The translations under genes and the position numbers were made by a program. From JALSNL01 sp036479585 (GTDB taxonomy: Bacteria; Bacteroidota; Ignavibacteria; Ignavibacteriales; Melioribacteraceae), in contig OZ245062.1 in NCBI GenBank assembly GCA_965224785.1, positions 1,302,001 to 1,366,000 on the forward strand: a DNA stretch of 64,000 nt. Direction: 5' to 3'. Each line of letters starts with the position of its first letter. Within the stretch, counting starts at the first letter, position 1. The notes under the pieces are model-generated. The model was not told the origin of the DNA, searched no databases, and saw only the letters and a list, made by a program, of their open reading frames with translations. Positions 18,231 to 27,538 of the stretch are shown here, one piece after another.

Positions 18231-20873
18231 ATGAAGTTTATCAATTTATTAGTCATAACGGGATATTTATGTATTTATAACTTTGTTTTACTTGGCACTA
18301 ATTCTGCGCAAACTTATGAAGGTAGTACAACACTTAATACCCAAGCTGAAGTTGATACATTTGGAGCAAAGGGTTATACAAAAATAAATGGAAGCCTAAC
18401 CATTGAAGAAAATAGCTCTGGAATTATTACAGATCTTACAGCTCTTAATTCTATTGATTCTGTAATGGGTGAATTTCTTATTTATTCCAACTCGGCCTTA
18501 ACCAACCTAGACGGACTAAGTCGAATTGCCAAGGTTGGTACTCTAAATATTAAACACAATCCTACCTTGAATAATCTAGACGGACTAAGTGGAATTATTC
18601 AGATTTGGAATGATCTTAATATTGAAGGCAATTCGGCTTTGACCAACATAGATGGCCTTAGTGGAATTACTTCGATTGGGTATGACCTTAATGTTATTCA
18701 TAATTCCGCATTGCCTAATTTAGACGGCCTAAGAGGAATTTCTTCATTTGGCGGTAATCTTAATATTGAAAAGAATACAGCCTTGAGTAATCTGGACGGA
18801 CTAAGTGGAATTACTTCTGTTTGGAGGTGTAGGATAGGATTCAACTCATTTTTGACCAATCTAGATGGATTAAGTGGAATTACAGAGGTTGGGAATGACC
18901 TTTGGATTTCTTCCAATTCATCTTTAACCAATCTAGATGGATTAAGTAAAATTACTGGAGTTGCACAAAGGCTTGTAGTTAGTACCAACTCATCTTTGAC
19001 CAATATAGATGGATTAAGTGGAGTTACTGAGGTTGGGAATGACCTTCGGATTTCTTCCAACTCATCTTTGACCAATATAGATGGATTAAGTGGAGTTACT
19101 GAGGTTGGGAATCACCTTTGGATTTCTGCCAACTCATCTTTGACCAATCTAGATGGATTAAGTGGAGTTACTGTGGTTGGGAATTATCTTTCGATTTCTT
19201 CCAACTCATCTTTGACCAGTCTAGATGGATTAAGTGGAATTACTGAGGTTGGGAATAACCTTTGGATTTATAACAATTCATCTTTGACCAATCTAAATGG
19301 ATTAAGTGGAATTACTGAAGTTGGTAATGACCTAAAGATTTTTAACAATTCATCTTTGAGTAATATTGATGGTCTAAGTGAAGTTTCTTCAGTTGTTGGT
19401 GAGATTGAGATTGAGAATAATCCTTCATTAACAAATCTAGATGGATTTAGTAAAATTACTATTATTGGTAATGACCTAAAGATTTATAACAATTCATCTT
19501 TGAGTAATATTGATGGTCTAAGTAGAGTTTCTTCAGTTGTTGGTGCGATTGAGATTAAGAAAAATCCTTCATTAACAAATCTAGATGGATTTAGTAAAAT
19601 TACTATGATTGGTAATGACCTAAGGATTTATAACAATTCATCTTTGAGTAATATAGATGGTCTAAGTGAAGTTTCTTTAGTTGTTGGTACGATCGAGATT
19701 GAGAATAATCCTTCATTAACAAACCTAGATGGATTTAGTAAAATTACTATTATTGGTAATGACCTAAAGATTTATAACAATTCATCTTTGAGTAATCTAG
19801 ATGGTCTAAGTGAAGTTTCTTCAATTGGTCGTTTGTTTGAGATTAAGAATAATCCTTCATTAACAAATCTGGATGGATTAAGTGGAGTTACTGAGGTTGG
19901 GAATCACATTTTGATTTCTTCCAACTCATCTTTGAACAATATAGATGGATTAAGTGGAGTTGCTGAGGTTGGGAATCTATATATTAAAAACAATTCTACC
20001 TTGAATAATCTAGATGGTCTAAGTGGAGTTACACAAGTAATCAACCTTTGTATTTATAACAATTCATCTTTGACAAATCTAGATGGATTAAGTGGAATTA
20101 CTGAAGTTAGCGGCGTCCTTAGTTTAAGTTCCAACTCATCTTTGAGTAATCTAGATGGTTTAAGTGGAATTACTTCAGGAGTTTACAAGCTTGAGATTGA
20201 AAATAATCCTTCATTAAAAAGTATAGATGGTCTAAGTGGAGTATCTAAAGTTAAGAGTTCCATTTATATTTCTAACAATCAAGCTTTGCCAAATCTTGAT
20301 GGTTTGAGTGGAGTTAGTAAGATTGGGCGTAATCTTAAAATTAGAAATAATTCAGTTTTAACCAGTCTAGCCGGATTTAGTAAGCTATTATCTTCCGTTG
20401 GTAGGGATCTCATAATAATAAATAATCCATCGTTAAATAGTTTCTGTGGACTTTATAAATTACTTTCTTCATCAATTCCCAATGGTTTGAAAGGTAAATA
20501 TACTTTGGATAGTAATGCAACCAATCCTACAAAAGAAGAAATTGTATCTGGCGGTGCGTGCACCCCAACTGGTGTAGAAGAACAAGAAATTGTAATAGAA
20601 TATGAGTTGTTGCAGAATTATCCAAATCCGTTTAATCCATCAACAACAATAGAGTATTCCATACCAACTGTAGGAAATAAAAACATTCGTTCTGTGCAAA
20701 TAAAAGTTTATAACATATTAGGTAAAGAAGTAACAACCTTAGTCAACAAAGAACAACCAACAGGAAATTACGAAGTAACATTTGACGCAAGTAACCTAAC
20801 AAGTGGAGTATATTATTATAGAATAACTTCCGGTAGTTTTACGGAAACAAAACAAATGTTGTTGGTTAAATAG
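18231..20873 (+). CDS. T9SS-exported leucine-rich-like repeat protein (Receptor-L-like), 880 residues
   Basis: Signal peptide, then an N-terminal cap beginning QTYEGSTTLNTQAEVDTFGA, about 28 units of 24 residues with consensus SSLTNLDGLSGITEVGNDL.IS.N, a C-terminal cap with two Cys (NSFCGLYKLL and GGACTPT), and a T9SS type A sorting domain (LLQNYPNPFNPSTTIEYSI, ending SFTETKQMLLVK). The protein should be exported across the outer membrane and attached or released. The regular solenoid suggests binding or adhesion; the ligand is unknown. Units are also near-identical as DNA (72-base and 144-base periods), showing recent expansion. Preceded by TAGGAG. A paralogue with the same caps lies at 33096-35816. 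Confidence 0.9.
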   Translation: MKFINLLVITGYLCIYNFVLLGTNSAQTYEGSTTLNTQAEVDTFGAKGYTKINGSLTIEENSSGIITDLTALNSIDSVMGEFLIYSNSALTNLDGLSRIAKVGTLNIKHNPTLNNLDGLSGIIQIWNDLNIEGNSALTNIDGLSGITSIGYDLNVIHNSALPNLDGLRGISSFGGNLNIEKNTALSNLDGLSGITSVWRCRIGFNSFLTNLDGLSGITEVGNDLWISSNSSLTNLDGLSKITGVAQRLVVSTNSSLTNIDGLSGVTEVGNDLRISSNSSLTNIDGLSGVTEVGNHLWISANSSLTNLDGLSGVTVVGNYLSISSNSSLTSLDGLSGITEVGNNLWIYNNSSLTNLNGLSGITEVGNDLKIFNNSSLSNIDGLSEVSSVVGEIEIENNPSLTNLDGFSKITIIGNDLKIYNNSSLSNIDGLSRVSSVVGAIEIKKNPSLTNLDGFSKITMIGNDLRIYNNSSLSNIDGLSEVSLVVGTIEIENNPSLTNLDGFSKITIIGNDLKIYNNSSLSNLDGLSEVSSIGRLFEIKNNPSLTNLDGLSGVTEVGNHILISSNSSLNNIDGLSGVAEVGNLYIKNNSTLNNLDGLSGVTQVINLCIYNNSSLTNLDGLSGITEVSGVLSLSSNSSLSNLDGLSGITSGVYKLEIENNPSLKSIDGLSGVSKVKSSIYISNNQALPNLDGLSGVSKIGRNLKIRNNSVLTSLAGFSKLLSSVGRDLIIINNPSLNSFCGLYKLLSSSIPNGLKGKYTLDSNATNPTKEEIVSGGACTPTGVEEQEIVIEYELLQNYPNPFNPSTTIEYSIPTVGNKNIRSVQIKVYNILGKEVTTLVNKEQPTGNYEVTFDASNLTSGVYYYRITSGSFTETKQMLLVK
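18991..19350 (+). repeat. 72-base tandem repeats inside the T9SS repeat gene
   Basis: Starts of CATCTTTGAC at 18991 and 19063 and following units are spaced exactly 72 bases (24 codons), and most bases between adjacent copies are identical. Wobble positions match too, so identity exceeds what protein selection alone would need. Confidence 0.85.
19351..19926 (+). repeat. 144-base higher-order tandem array (four copies)
   Basis: CATCTTTGAG occurs at 19351, 19495, 19639 and 19783, each 144 bases apart, and the next CATCTTTG is at 19927. Each period is two different 24-residue units (SNIDGLSEVSSVVGEIEI and TNLDGFSKITIIGNDLKI types) duplicated as a block after the single-unit array. Confidence 0.88.
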
Positions 20874-21154
20874 ACTATCGTAAGTAAGATATAAATATAA
20901 TATATATTGTTTGCTTAAATATTATGTAGAACCAATACTAACAATGTTCCAACCACATTAAATTATATTTCGGATAATTTTCTATTTTCACTATTTCTCT
21001 ATTCCATTCAAATGAAACCTTAAAATATTTTATAGGAGGAAAAACAAAAGATACAAATTGGAATACTTCTATGGAATATAGTATCTTAAAGGAAAAATAA
21101 TTATTTGTAAATAAACTTTGTGAAACATTGGCAAACTTATTCCTAACTCTTAAT
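20874..21154. other. Intergenic stretch without a recognised gene
   Basis: 281 AT-rich bases between the T9SS repeat gene and the acetyltransferase. The minus strand carries an open frame whose end reads YFKVSFEWNREIVKIENYPK, which looks faintly protein-like and may be a decayed gene fragment, but no start, family or ribosome site supports it. Confidence 0.4.
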
Positions 21155-21673
21155 ATGACCAAGTTTAAATTATTTGAAACAGAAAGACTTTTTCTAAAGC
21201 CAACCTCTGAAGAGGATGCTGAGTTTATATTTGAGTTAATGAACACTCCGAAATGGTTGAAGTATATTGGCGATAGAAATGTTAAATCAGTTGCAAGTGC
21301 TAAAGAATATATTACAGCTAAAATGTTACCACAGCTTAAAAGGCTTGGGTTTTCTAATTACACTTTAGTCTTAAAGGCTGATAAAACTAAAATTGGAACT
21401 TGTGGACTTTACGACAGAGAAGGCTTAGATGGAATAGATATTGGATTTGCATTTCTCCCCGAATATGAAAGCAAAGGTTATGCTTTTGAATCTGTAAATA
21501 AATTAAAGAATGTTGCTTTTGATGAGTTTGGTATAAGTGAGATAAATGCTTTCACAACAAAAGAAAATATTTCCTCACAAAAACTTTTAGATAAATTGGG
21601 ATTGAAATTTATTAAAACAACTAGAATCCCAAATGATGACGAGGAACTGTTACTCTATAATATTAAAATTTAA
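21155..21673 (+). CDS. GNAT family N-acetyltransferase (RimJ/RimL type)
   Basis: 172 residues from ATG 21155; a TTG 27 bases upstream would add nine residues that do not fit the family. It opens with FETERLFLKPTSEEDAEFIF, the RimJ/L-type N-terminus, and has the acetyl-CoA binding region in IGFAFLPEYESKGYAFE and the C-terminal NISSQKLLDKLGLKF. The acceptor (ribosomal protein N-terminus, antibiotic or small amine) cannot be inferred. The next gene is acpS, 32 bases on. Confidence 0.88.
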   Translation: MTKFKLFETERLFLKPTSEEDAEFIFELMNTPKWLKYIGDRNVKSVASAKEYITAKMLPQLKRLGFSNYTLVLKADKTKIGTCGLYDREGLDGIDIGFAFLPEYESKGYAFESVNKLKNVAFDEFGISEINAFTTKENISSQKLLDKLGLKFIKTTRIPNDDEELLLYNIKI

Positions 21674-21705
21674 AATTTGAACGAAGCAGTTTGTTTGAGG
21701 AAGAT

Positions 21706-22092
21706 ATGATTTTCGGAATTGGAATTGACATAATTGAAATTGAGAGAATAAAAGAAAGCGTTAAAAAATTTGAAGATAAATTTCTTAATAAAATATTTAC
21801 AGAAGTTGAGCTTGAATATTCTCTTAGTAAAAAAAACAAATATCAACATCTAGCTGCTCGCTTTGCTGCTAAAGAAGCAATTGCTAAAGCCCTTGCTACT
21901 GGCTGGAGTAAAGGGTTTAGATGGAAAGATATTGAGATCTATAATGAAAAATCTGGAATGCCGAATGCGAAACTTTCTGGTAACTTAGCTAAGTTTTTAG
22001 GTGATGATAAATCCTTAAAAATCACAATGAGTCACTCACAGCATTATGTAACTTGTTTTGCAATTATTTATGCAAGTAATAATGAAAACTAA
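21706..22092 (+). CDS. acpS: Holo-[acyl-carrier-protein] synthase
   Basis: 128 residues. Transfers phosphopantetheine from CoA to the Ser of ACP (the acpP gene is at 56060). Motifs are GIGIDIIEIERI with the Mg-binding Asp, LAARFAAKEAIAKAL with the second metal ligand, and MSHSQHYVTCFAII. ATG 21706 follows GAGGAAG and is preferred over TTG 21691. The last 11 bases overlap the next gene. Confidence 0.95.
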   Translation: MIFGIGIDIIEIERIKESVKKFEDKFLNKIFTEVELEYSLSKKNKYQHLAARFAAKEAIAKALATGWSKGFRWKDIEIYNEKSGMPNAKLSGNLAKFLGDDKSLKITMSHSQHYVTCFAIIYASNNEN

Positions 22093-22840
22093 ATATATCT
22101 CATGTCTGTTACTACTAATTATTATTTCACTTCCAACAAGTTTATCTGCTCAATTATTAAATCCTAAGTATTTTGGAATTAAACTTGGTTACCATTTAGG
22201 TTATAATACTTTTGGTGATTCTGGTGGAGGTAGTCATAATGAAATTGATAGTTATGTTCACACAATGAGTGAGAGATTGGATGGATTAAGTGTTGCACTA
22301 TTTTATCAAGAAAGAATGAGTGACTATAGTTTTTTTATTTTTGAATTAAGTTTAATTTATAGTGGCTTTCGAGAAAAACTTTCATTGTCAAATTATAATT
22401 TGGGTAAGTATTCGTCAAACAAATATGTATTTAATGAAAGAACATTTTATTTGAGTGCGGGTACTTCAATTAATTTATTATTAACTAAAAAAATATTTAG
22501 ACCATATATTTTTGGTGGAATAAACCTAAATTACTTACTCTCAACAAATTCAAACAAAAGTCAAATAATTCAATCTGAAATATATGAAACTCAAAATGAA
22601 TCCATTTCATATAAAGGAAGTGGTTATGTAAATCCTAATATGAGTCTAATATTTGGAATTGGATTAACACCTTATACCAATGAAATTATTGAGTTATCGT
22701 TTGAACTTAAATACAACTTGGATGTAACAAGACGTTTTAGAATTTCTATGCTAAGAAATGAAATAGATAATTTTATACAAGTAGGAAACAAAGATTTTTT
22801 CTATAATAGCTTGGAATTTCTAACCAAAATCAATTTCTAA
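22082..22840 (+). CDS. Probable outer-membrane beta-barrel protein, uncharacterised
   Basis: 252 residues from ATG 22082, which overlaps the acpS end by 11 bases. The signal peptide ends LPTSLSAQ. The mature part alternates Tyr/Phe/Ser-rich amphipathic strands (SDYSFFIFELSLIYSGF, RPYIFGGINLNYLLS, YVNPNMSLIFGIGL) and ends in an aromatic residue two before the stop (FLTKINF), typical of a barrel terminal strand. No known family was recognised. It is probably co-translated with acpS but need not share its function. Confidence 0.7.
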   Translation: MKTKYISCLLLLIIISLPTSLSAQLLNPKYFGIKLGYHLGYNTFGDSGGGSHNEIDSYVHTMSERLDGLSVALFYQERMSDYSFFIFELSLIYSGFREKLSLSNYNLGKYSSNKYVFNERTFYLSAGTSINLLLTKKIFRPYIFGGINLNYLLSTNSNKSQIIQSEIYETQNESISYKGSGYVNPNMSLIFGIGLTPYTNEIIELSFELKYNLDVTRRFRISMLRNEIDNFIQVGNKDFFYNSLEFLTKINF

Positions 22841-22872
22841 CTATTCTCAAAAAAAATAAAAAATATACCTAT

Positions 22873-23466
22873 ATGAAAATTATTTTTGCAACATCAAACA
22901 AAGGTAAACTAATAGAAGTAAGAAAAATATTTTCTAATGAATCATTTGAAATTGTATCTCTTGAAGAAATTGGTTTTGATGAGGATATTGAAGAGACTGG
23001 AAAAACATTTGAAGAGAATGCTTTCATTAAAGCTGATACTATTTTTGAAAAGTATAACTTACCAGTAATAGCGGATGACTCAGGACTGTTGGTTAGACAA
23101 CTAAACGATGAACCTGGAATTTATTCTGCAAGATATGCTGGGGAAGCTGCTAGTTACAAAGACAACAATAAAAAACTTATTTCGGAATTAGGAAATTTTA
23201 CACAACCATATTTAGCAAAGTTTTTATGTTGTGCAGTTTTTGTAAGTTCAAAAAAAAGACTTTCTGTATCTGGAGAATTAAAAGGGGAGATTACTAAAGA
23301 GTATAAAGGAGCGAATGGTTTTGGATATGACCCAATATTTAAACCAGAAAATTGCTCTATAACTTTAGCAGAAATGAGTTTGGATGAAAAGAGCAAAATT
23401 AGTCATAGAGCTATAGCTTTTGAAGAATTAAAAACTAAAATATTAGAACTTACTTTTCAGCAATAA
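22873..23466 (+). CDS. rdgB: RdgB/HAM1 non-canonical purine NTP pyrophosphatase
   Basis: 197 residues; removes ITP, dITP and XTP from the nucleotide pool. Signature motifs are FATSNKGKLIEVRKIF at the N-terminus, ETGKTFEENAFIKAD, VIADDSGLLVRQLNDEPGIYSARYAGE and NGFGYDPIF near the C-terminus, with EKSKISHRAIAF last. The 3' end overlaps the convergent methyltransferase gene by 17 bases. Confidence 0.95.
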   Translation: MKIIFATSNKGKLIEVRKIFSNESFEIVSLEEIGFDEDIEETGKTFEENAFIKADTIFEKYNLPVIADDSGLLVRQLNDEPGIYSARYAGEAASYKDNNKKLISELGNFTQPYLAKFLCCAVFVSSKKRLSVSGELKGEITKEYKGANGFGYDPIFKPENCSITLAEMSLDEKSKISHRAIAFEELKTKILELTFQQ

Positions 23467-24130
23467 CTATTTGTACAATTCCAAAAGTAAGGGAATGGGT
23501 TTGAATGTTTCTGAATCCAACTTCTTTTAACATTGAGCTTAGATTTACCTTTCTATCAAATTCATCGACAGATTCTGGTAAGTAGGTATAAGCTTCTTTG
23601 TCTTTTGAAATCAATTTACCAACAAAAGGTAGTATTCTATTAAAGTAGAAAAGATAAAAACCTCGTACAAAAATATTTTTTGGAAGTCTGAATTCTAAGA
23701 TAGTTACTTTCCCGTTTGAAACAAGAACATCATAAAATGATTTGAAGCCTTCATTTATATTATAAAAATTTCTTACACCAAAAGCTACAGTAATATTTGT
23801 GAATGAGTTATCCTTAATAGGCAAAGCCTCTGCAACGGATTGAACTAAATTTCCTTTTATCCAATCTACTTTTGTTGTAAAAAGTGAAAGCATATTTTTT
23901 GAAAGATCAGCGCCAACAATATTCTGAACGCCCATTTTTTTTGCAGCAATAGAAAAGTCTCCGGTTCCACAAGCAATGTCAAGAAGTTTAGTTTCACTGT
24001 TTATTTTGGAAAGCTTGAGTGCTTTTTTTCGCCAATAAAAATCAATGCCAACACTTAAAAAATGATTAAGGAAATCATAGCTTGGTGAGATACTATCAAA
24101 TATTCTTCTTACTTTTTTTTGTTTGTCCAT
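23450..24130 (-). CDS. ubiE: Demethylmenaquinone/ubiquinone methyltransferase
   Basis: 226 residues; SAM-dependent C-methylation that completes menaquinone (MenG role; a lineage of this kind is expected to use menaquinone). Motifs are FDSISPSYDFLNHFLSVGID, LLDIACGTGDFSIAA (SAM-binding motif I), GADLSKNML, VAFGVRNFYNINEGF and EFRLPKN. The gene is convergent with rdgB and overlaps it by 17 bases. Confidence 0.94.
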   Translation of the reverse strand: MDKQKKVRRIFDSISPSYDFLNHFLSVGIDFYWRKKALKLSKINSETKLLDIACGTGDFSIAAKKMGVQNIVGADLSKNMLSLFTTKVDWIKGNLVQSVAEALPIKDNSFTNITVAFGVRNFYNINEGFKSFYDVLVSNGKVTILEFRLPKNIFVRGFYLFYFNRILPFVGKLISKDKEAYTYLPESVDEFDRKVNLSSMLKEVGFRNIQTHSLTFGIVQIVIAEK

Positions 24131-24224
24131 ATAATTATTTCGTTATTCTTTTTTTTTCCGATTCAGGAGAATCGCAACTACAAATCTTTTTAAGTTAGTC
24201 ATACCAAGATCAAATATTTTAACT

Positions 24225-24314
24225 ATGTCATACTGAGCGGAGTCGAAGTAGGAAAAGAAAAGCGAATCTTGTACTTGAATTAAATATACTTCGACTCCGC
24301 TTAGCACGACATAA
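24225..24314. repeat. Dispersed palindromic element with GGAGTCGAAGTA arms (copy 2)
   Basis: TATGTCATACTGAGCGGAG followed by TCGAAGTA pairs with TACTTCGACTCCGC and TTAGCACGACATA about 90 bases apart, leaving a central loop. The outer ends are again TATGTC/GACATA. It lies between ubiE and the PAP2 gene and is noncoding. Confidence 0.75.
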
Positions 24315-24328
24315 CTAATATCCTTTAA

Positions 24329-25264
24329 TTATTTATACTCAAATAAATTATTGTTTGTTTTGTTCTGCCACCAATTGTATAAATGTTTAGCTGTTAACAT
24401 TGTTAAAGTCATAAATAAAGTTCCACCAATTAAATCAACAAAATAATGATAGCGTAAATAAACGGTTGCAAAAATTAATAATGTACCAATGATTAAAATT
24501 CCAATCTTATACGATGACTTCAATTTGACTGCTAGGAACACTACAATTAATGTCATTTGCGTATGCCCACTTGGGAAAACGTCTCTCTGTACTACTGTCA
24601 TTGGGTTTAGCGTTCCACTTGGTATTGATTCACCAGAGTTTACAACTTCTCTAAGAAAGTTAGTTAACCATAATCCAGGTAACTCAATGTTTGTCATTTC
24701 AAAATTATGTAGTGTAAATCTAGGTCCAACTGCTGGCAAGAATAAGTAACCAATGTATGAAAGTAAAAAGCCATAAATTATACTAAAAATCACAAACTTA
24801 AAATTATCAATCTTTCCTTTTAACTGCATTTCCAATCCCAGAATAATTGGGAGAAAGAAAAAAGAAGCATACGCTATTTGTAAAATTTCTGTTAGAATAG
24901 GGTTTGCAAATTGGAAAAGGAAGACAGTCGGATCAGTCCCAAAAATAAATCGATCAACAGAAATTAGTAGTGAATCATAATCAACAGTATGCAATGCTCT
25001 AATTATTAGGTTAACTTCTTTGAAAGTAAAAAAGACCAAAGGAACGACATACCAATAATGTAAGTTTTTCCAAAAGGAGGAATTTGTTTCTCCATCTTTT
25101 CTAGAGATAAAAAGTATAAAACCAAATAAAATAATATTTAGTAAAACTATTACATACCAAAATTCAATAGAGGAACTAAACAGTAACATCATTACACTTA
25201 AAAAAGAATAGAATGAAAATATAATAAAATCAGTAGGGGATAAGTATTTTAATATTGAAATCAT
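24329..25264 (-). CDS. PAP2-superfamily membrane phosphatase/phosphotransferase
   Basis: 311 residues with about eight membrane segments. The PAP2 active-site motifs are VFPSGHTQMTLIVVF (motif C2, His in PSGH) and YLRYHYFVDLIGG (motif C3), which is also the pattern of Aur1/Ipt1-type inositolphosphotransferases. The likely substrate is a lipid phosphate such as undecaprenyl pyrophosphate or phosphatidate. Upstream on the minus strand the MgtE and RsmA genes follow closely (the MgtE stop is 2 bases from this start), so the three form one operon read rsmA-mgtE-PAP2. Confidence 0.88.
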   Translation of the reverse strand: MISILKYLSPTDFIIFSFYSFLSVMMLLFSSSIEFWYVIVLLNIILFGFILFISRKDGETNSSFWKNLHYWYVVPLVFFTFKEVNLIIRALHTVDYDSLLISVDRFIFGTDPTVFLFQFANPILTEILQIAYASFFFLPIILGLEMQLKGKIDNFKFVIFSIIYGFLLSYIGYLFLPAVGPRFTLHNFEMTNIELPGLWLTNFLREVVNSGESIPSGTLNPMTVVQRDVFPSGHTQMTLIVVFLAVKLKSSYKIGILIIGTLLIFATVYLRYHYFVDLIGGTLFMTLTMLTAKHLYNWWQNKTNNNLFEYK

Positions 25265-25265
25265 G

Positions 25266-26657
25266 TCAGAAGAAGTAGAGAATTACAATTGTAAGATAAA
25301 TAAACAAGCCAAGTATATCGTTAGTAGTTGTAACAAATGGTCCTGTAGCAATTGCGGGATCTGTATTAAACTTTTTTAGTATAACTGGTATTGAAGCTCC
25401 AACCACTGTAGCAATAACAATTATAATAATTAGAGAACCCGCAAGAACATACGCAAAATCTAAAGCTAAAACATCTCTCGGAAACATAATTAAGACAGAT
25501 ACTAAAAGAATTGAACTTAGTACAACTCCATTAAGTAATGCAACAAAAAATTCTTTAGTTAACATTTTCAAACTTTCGTTTATCCAAATATCTCCAGTAC
25601 TTAAACCACGAACCATAACAATAGCAGCTTGGGTTCCAGTACTTCCACCCATTGCCATAACAACCGGAATGAAAAAAGTTGCAATAAAAATACTTTTAAT
25701 ATATTCTTCATAACCTTGCAACACTAAAGCTGCCACCAGTTCCATCATCAATGCAACAATTAACCAAGGTAACCTTATTCGGGAAATTCTAAAAATAGAA
25801 TCACTCGATTCTTGCTCTTCGGAAAGTCCGGCAATTTTTTGAATGTCCTCAGAAGCTTCATCTTGAATTACATCAATAACATCATCAACAGTAATTCTAC
25901 CAAGCATTTTATTTTGTTTATCAATTACTGGGAGCGAAACAAGATCGTACTTATCCATCATATTTGCTACTTCTTCTTGATCAATGTCAGGAGTAACAGT
26001 AATAAGGTCTTCTTCAAGAATATTTATTATGTCTTCTCGCAAAGGAGTAATTAGGAGAGATTTTAACTCAACAGTTCCAAGTAGTTCATCATTATGTCTT
26101 AAAACATAGATGTGGAATATATTGTCAAACTCATCTGCATTTTTTCTAACTTCACCAATTGCATCTTTAACAAGAGCATCTTCTTTTACATATACGAAGT
26201 TACTTGTCATAATACCACCAGCAGTATCTTCGTCATATTTAAGAAGCTCTTTTACATCTTCGGCATCTTCTTTGTCAATATTTTCCAAAACTTGTTCAGC
26301 AACTTCGTCGGGCAAATCGCTAACAATATCAGTAGCATCATCAGAACTTAGTTCATCAACAATATCTGTAATTGTTTCTGTGTCAATATCTTTAAGGATT
26401 TTTTCACGGAGATTTTCATCTACATCGGGAACAACTTCACTTGCAGTTTCAGTATCTAAAATTGAGAATGTATATTTTGCTTCATCTACATTTAGATGGT
26501 TTATAATTTCTGCAATGTCTGCCGAGTGTAAGTCTGCAAAAATATTTAATAAACTTTTTTCAGCATTATTCTCAATTAGAGAATTAATGTTTTCTAAAAG
26601 TTCATTATCAACTTGAAGTACAGTTTTGGCAATTTTTTTTTCTTTATCAACTGGCAT
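25266..26657 (-). CDS. mgtE: Magnesium transporter MgtE
   Basis: 463 residues, about the usual size. Acidic N-domain (about 10-140), CBS pair (about 145-265, MTSNFVYVKEDALVKDAIGEV and LPVIDKQNKMLGRITVDDVID) and five membrane helices from about 290 on with the channel signature FFIPVVMAMGGSTGTQA and FVTTTNDILGLFIYL. The cytosolic domains sense Mg and gate the channel. It overlaps rsmA by 11 bases. Confidence 0.95.
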   Translation of the reverse strand: MPVDKEKKIAKTVLQVDNELLENINSLIENNAEKSLLNIFADLHSADIAEIINHLNVDEAKYTFSILDTETASEVVPDVDENLREKILKDIDTETITDIVDELSSDDATDIVSDLPDEVAEQVLENIDKEDAEDVKELLKYDEDTAGGIMTSNFVYVKEDALVKDAIGEVRKNADEFDNIFHIYVLRHNDELLGTVELKSLLITPLREDIINILEEDLITVTPDIDQEEVANMMDKYDLVSLPVIDKQNKMLGRITVDDVIDVIQDEASEDIQKIAGLSEEQESSDSIFRISRIRLPWLIVALMMELVAALVLQGYEEYIKSIFIATFFIPVVMAMGGSTGTQAAIVMVRGLSTGDIWINESLKMLTKEFFVALLNGVVLSSILLVSVLIMFPRDVLALDFAYVLAGSLIIIIVIATVVGASIPVILKKFNTDPAIATGPFVTTTNDILGLFIYLTIVILYFF

Positions 26658-27432
26658 TATATTTCTGGATATATTTCGTTAGTTCTAGAAAATCTTCAAC
26701 TTCCAATTCTTCAGCTCTTTTTTGCAATGATATTCCTAAGTTGGAAAAATCACAATCCCTAAATATACTATTACCTAAAGAATTTTTTAAGGTTTTTCTT
26801 CTATTCCCAAAGCTTGCTTTTACAACTTTAATGAATATGTTTTTTTTCACTTCATCATCTTCCGTCTTATCAAACTTAATATGAACTATTGCTGACTCAA
26901 CATTTGGTTTTGGAACGAAAACATTTCTTGAAACTTTATAAACAATTTTAGTCGTTGAAAAATATCCAAAGAGTATAGTTAAAATTCCATATTCCTTAGT
27001 CCTCTTTTTTGCAGTCATTCGTTTTGCAATATCAAAAGGCATAATTAAAACTGTTCCTGAAATTAAATCTTTTTCCTCTAAAAGTTTGAAAAGTATTGTG
27101 CCGGTTAGGTTAAATGGTATGTTGCCTATTATTTTAGCTGGGAAGGTTAAACTCTTATCTAATTCATGGAGTTTAGTTTTTGTAAAATCTGTATTTAATA
27201 GAGTTAAATTTTTATACTTAGAATTTAATTCATCAATAACTCTTGTATCAATTTCAACTGCAAATAGTTTGTCTAATTGTTTTGTAAGTTCATCTGTTAT
27301 TGAACCTCTGCCTGGACCGATTTCTATAACTTGGTCTTCACGTTGCAAATCTAAAACATCTATCATTTTTAGAATTGTATTTTTATCAACTAAATAGTTT
27401 TGTCCGAATTTTTTTAAAGGTTTTATTCCCAT
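26647..27432 (-). CDS. rsmA: 16S rRNA (adenine1518/1519-N6)-dimethyltransferase
   Basis: 261 residues (KsgA). It dimethylates two adenines near the 3' end of 16S rRNA in late small-subunit assembly. Motifs are KKFGQNYLVDKNTI, VIEIGPGRGSITDEL (SAM site), GNIPFNLTGTILFKL with the catalytic NIPF and VPKPNVESAIVHI. First gene of the rsmA-mgtE-PAP2 minus-strand operon; a promoter region shared with the divergent ROK gene lies in 27433-27538. Confidence 0.96.
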   Translation of the reverse strand: MGIKPLKKFGQNYLVDKNTILKMIDVLDLQREDQVIEIGPGRGSITDELTKQLDKLFAVEIDTRVIDELNSKYKNLTLLNTDFTKTKLHELDKSLTFPAKIIGNIPFNLTGTILFKLLEEKDLISGTVLIMPFDIAKRMTAKKRTKEYGILTILFGYFSTTKIVYKVSRNVFVPKPNVESAIVHIKFDKTEDDEVKKNIFIKVVKASFGNRRKTLKNSLGNSIFRDCDFSNLGISLQKRAEELEVEDFLELTKYIQKYNAS

Positions 27433-27538
27433 ACAGCTAAATTATGTTGTGAATTTTTTATAATTTAATTCTTAAGATATATTAAGTTTGTTTAATAAAC
27501 CTTTACTGAATTAAAAATTAGAAAAAATAGGAGATGAA

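Noticed and set aside
18480..20440. Regularly spaced repeats that could suggest a CRISPR array
   Set aside because: The period is an exact multiple of three with an open frame through all units, no unique spacers and no cas genes. They are protein-coding solenoid repeats.
20938..21246. Minus-strand open frame of about 100 codons between the T9SS gene and the acetyltransferase
   Set aside because: It overlaps the real GNAT gene start, has no ribosome site and no known motif. The last 40 codons look faintly protein-like, so a decayed fragment is mentioned in the intergenic entry only.
25812..26616. Several open frames on the plus strand across mgtE
   Set aside because: They are antisense to a well-supported transporter gene, made of Ser/Phe/Ile-rich low-complexity sequence, without ribosome sites or family features.
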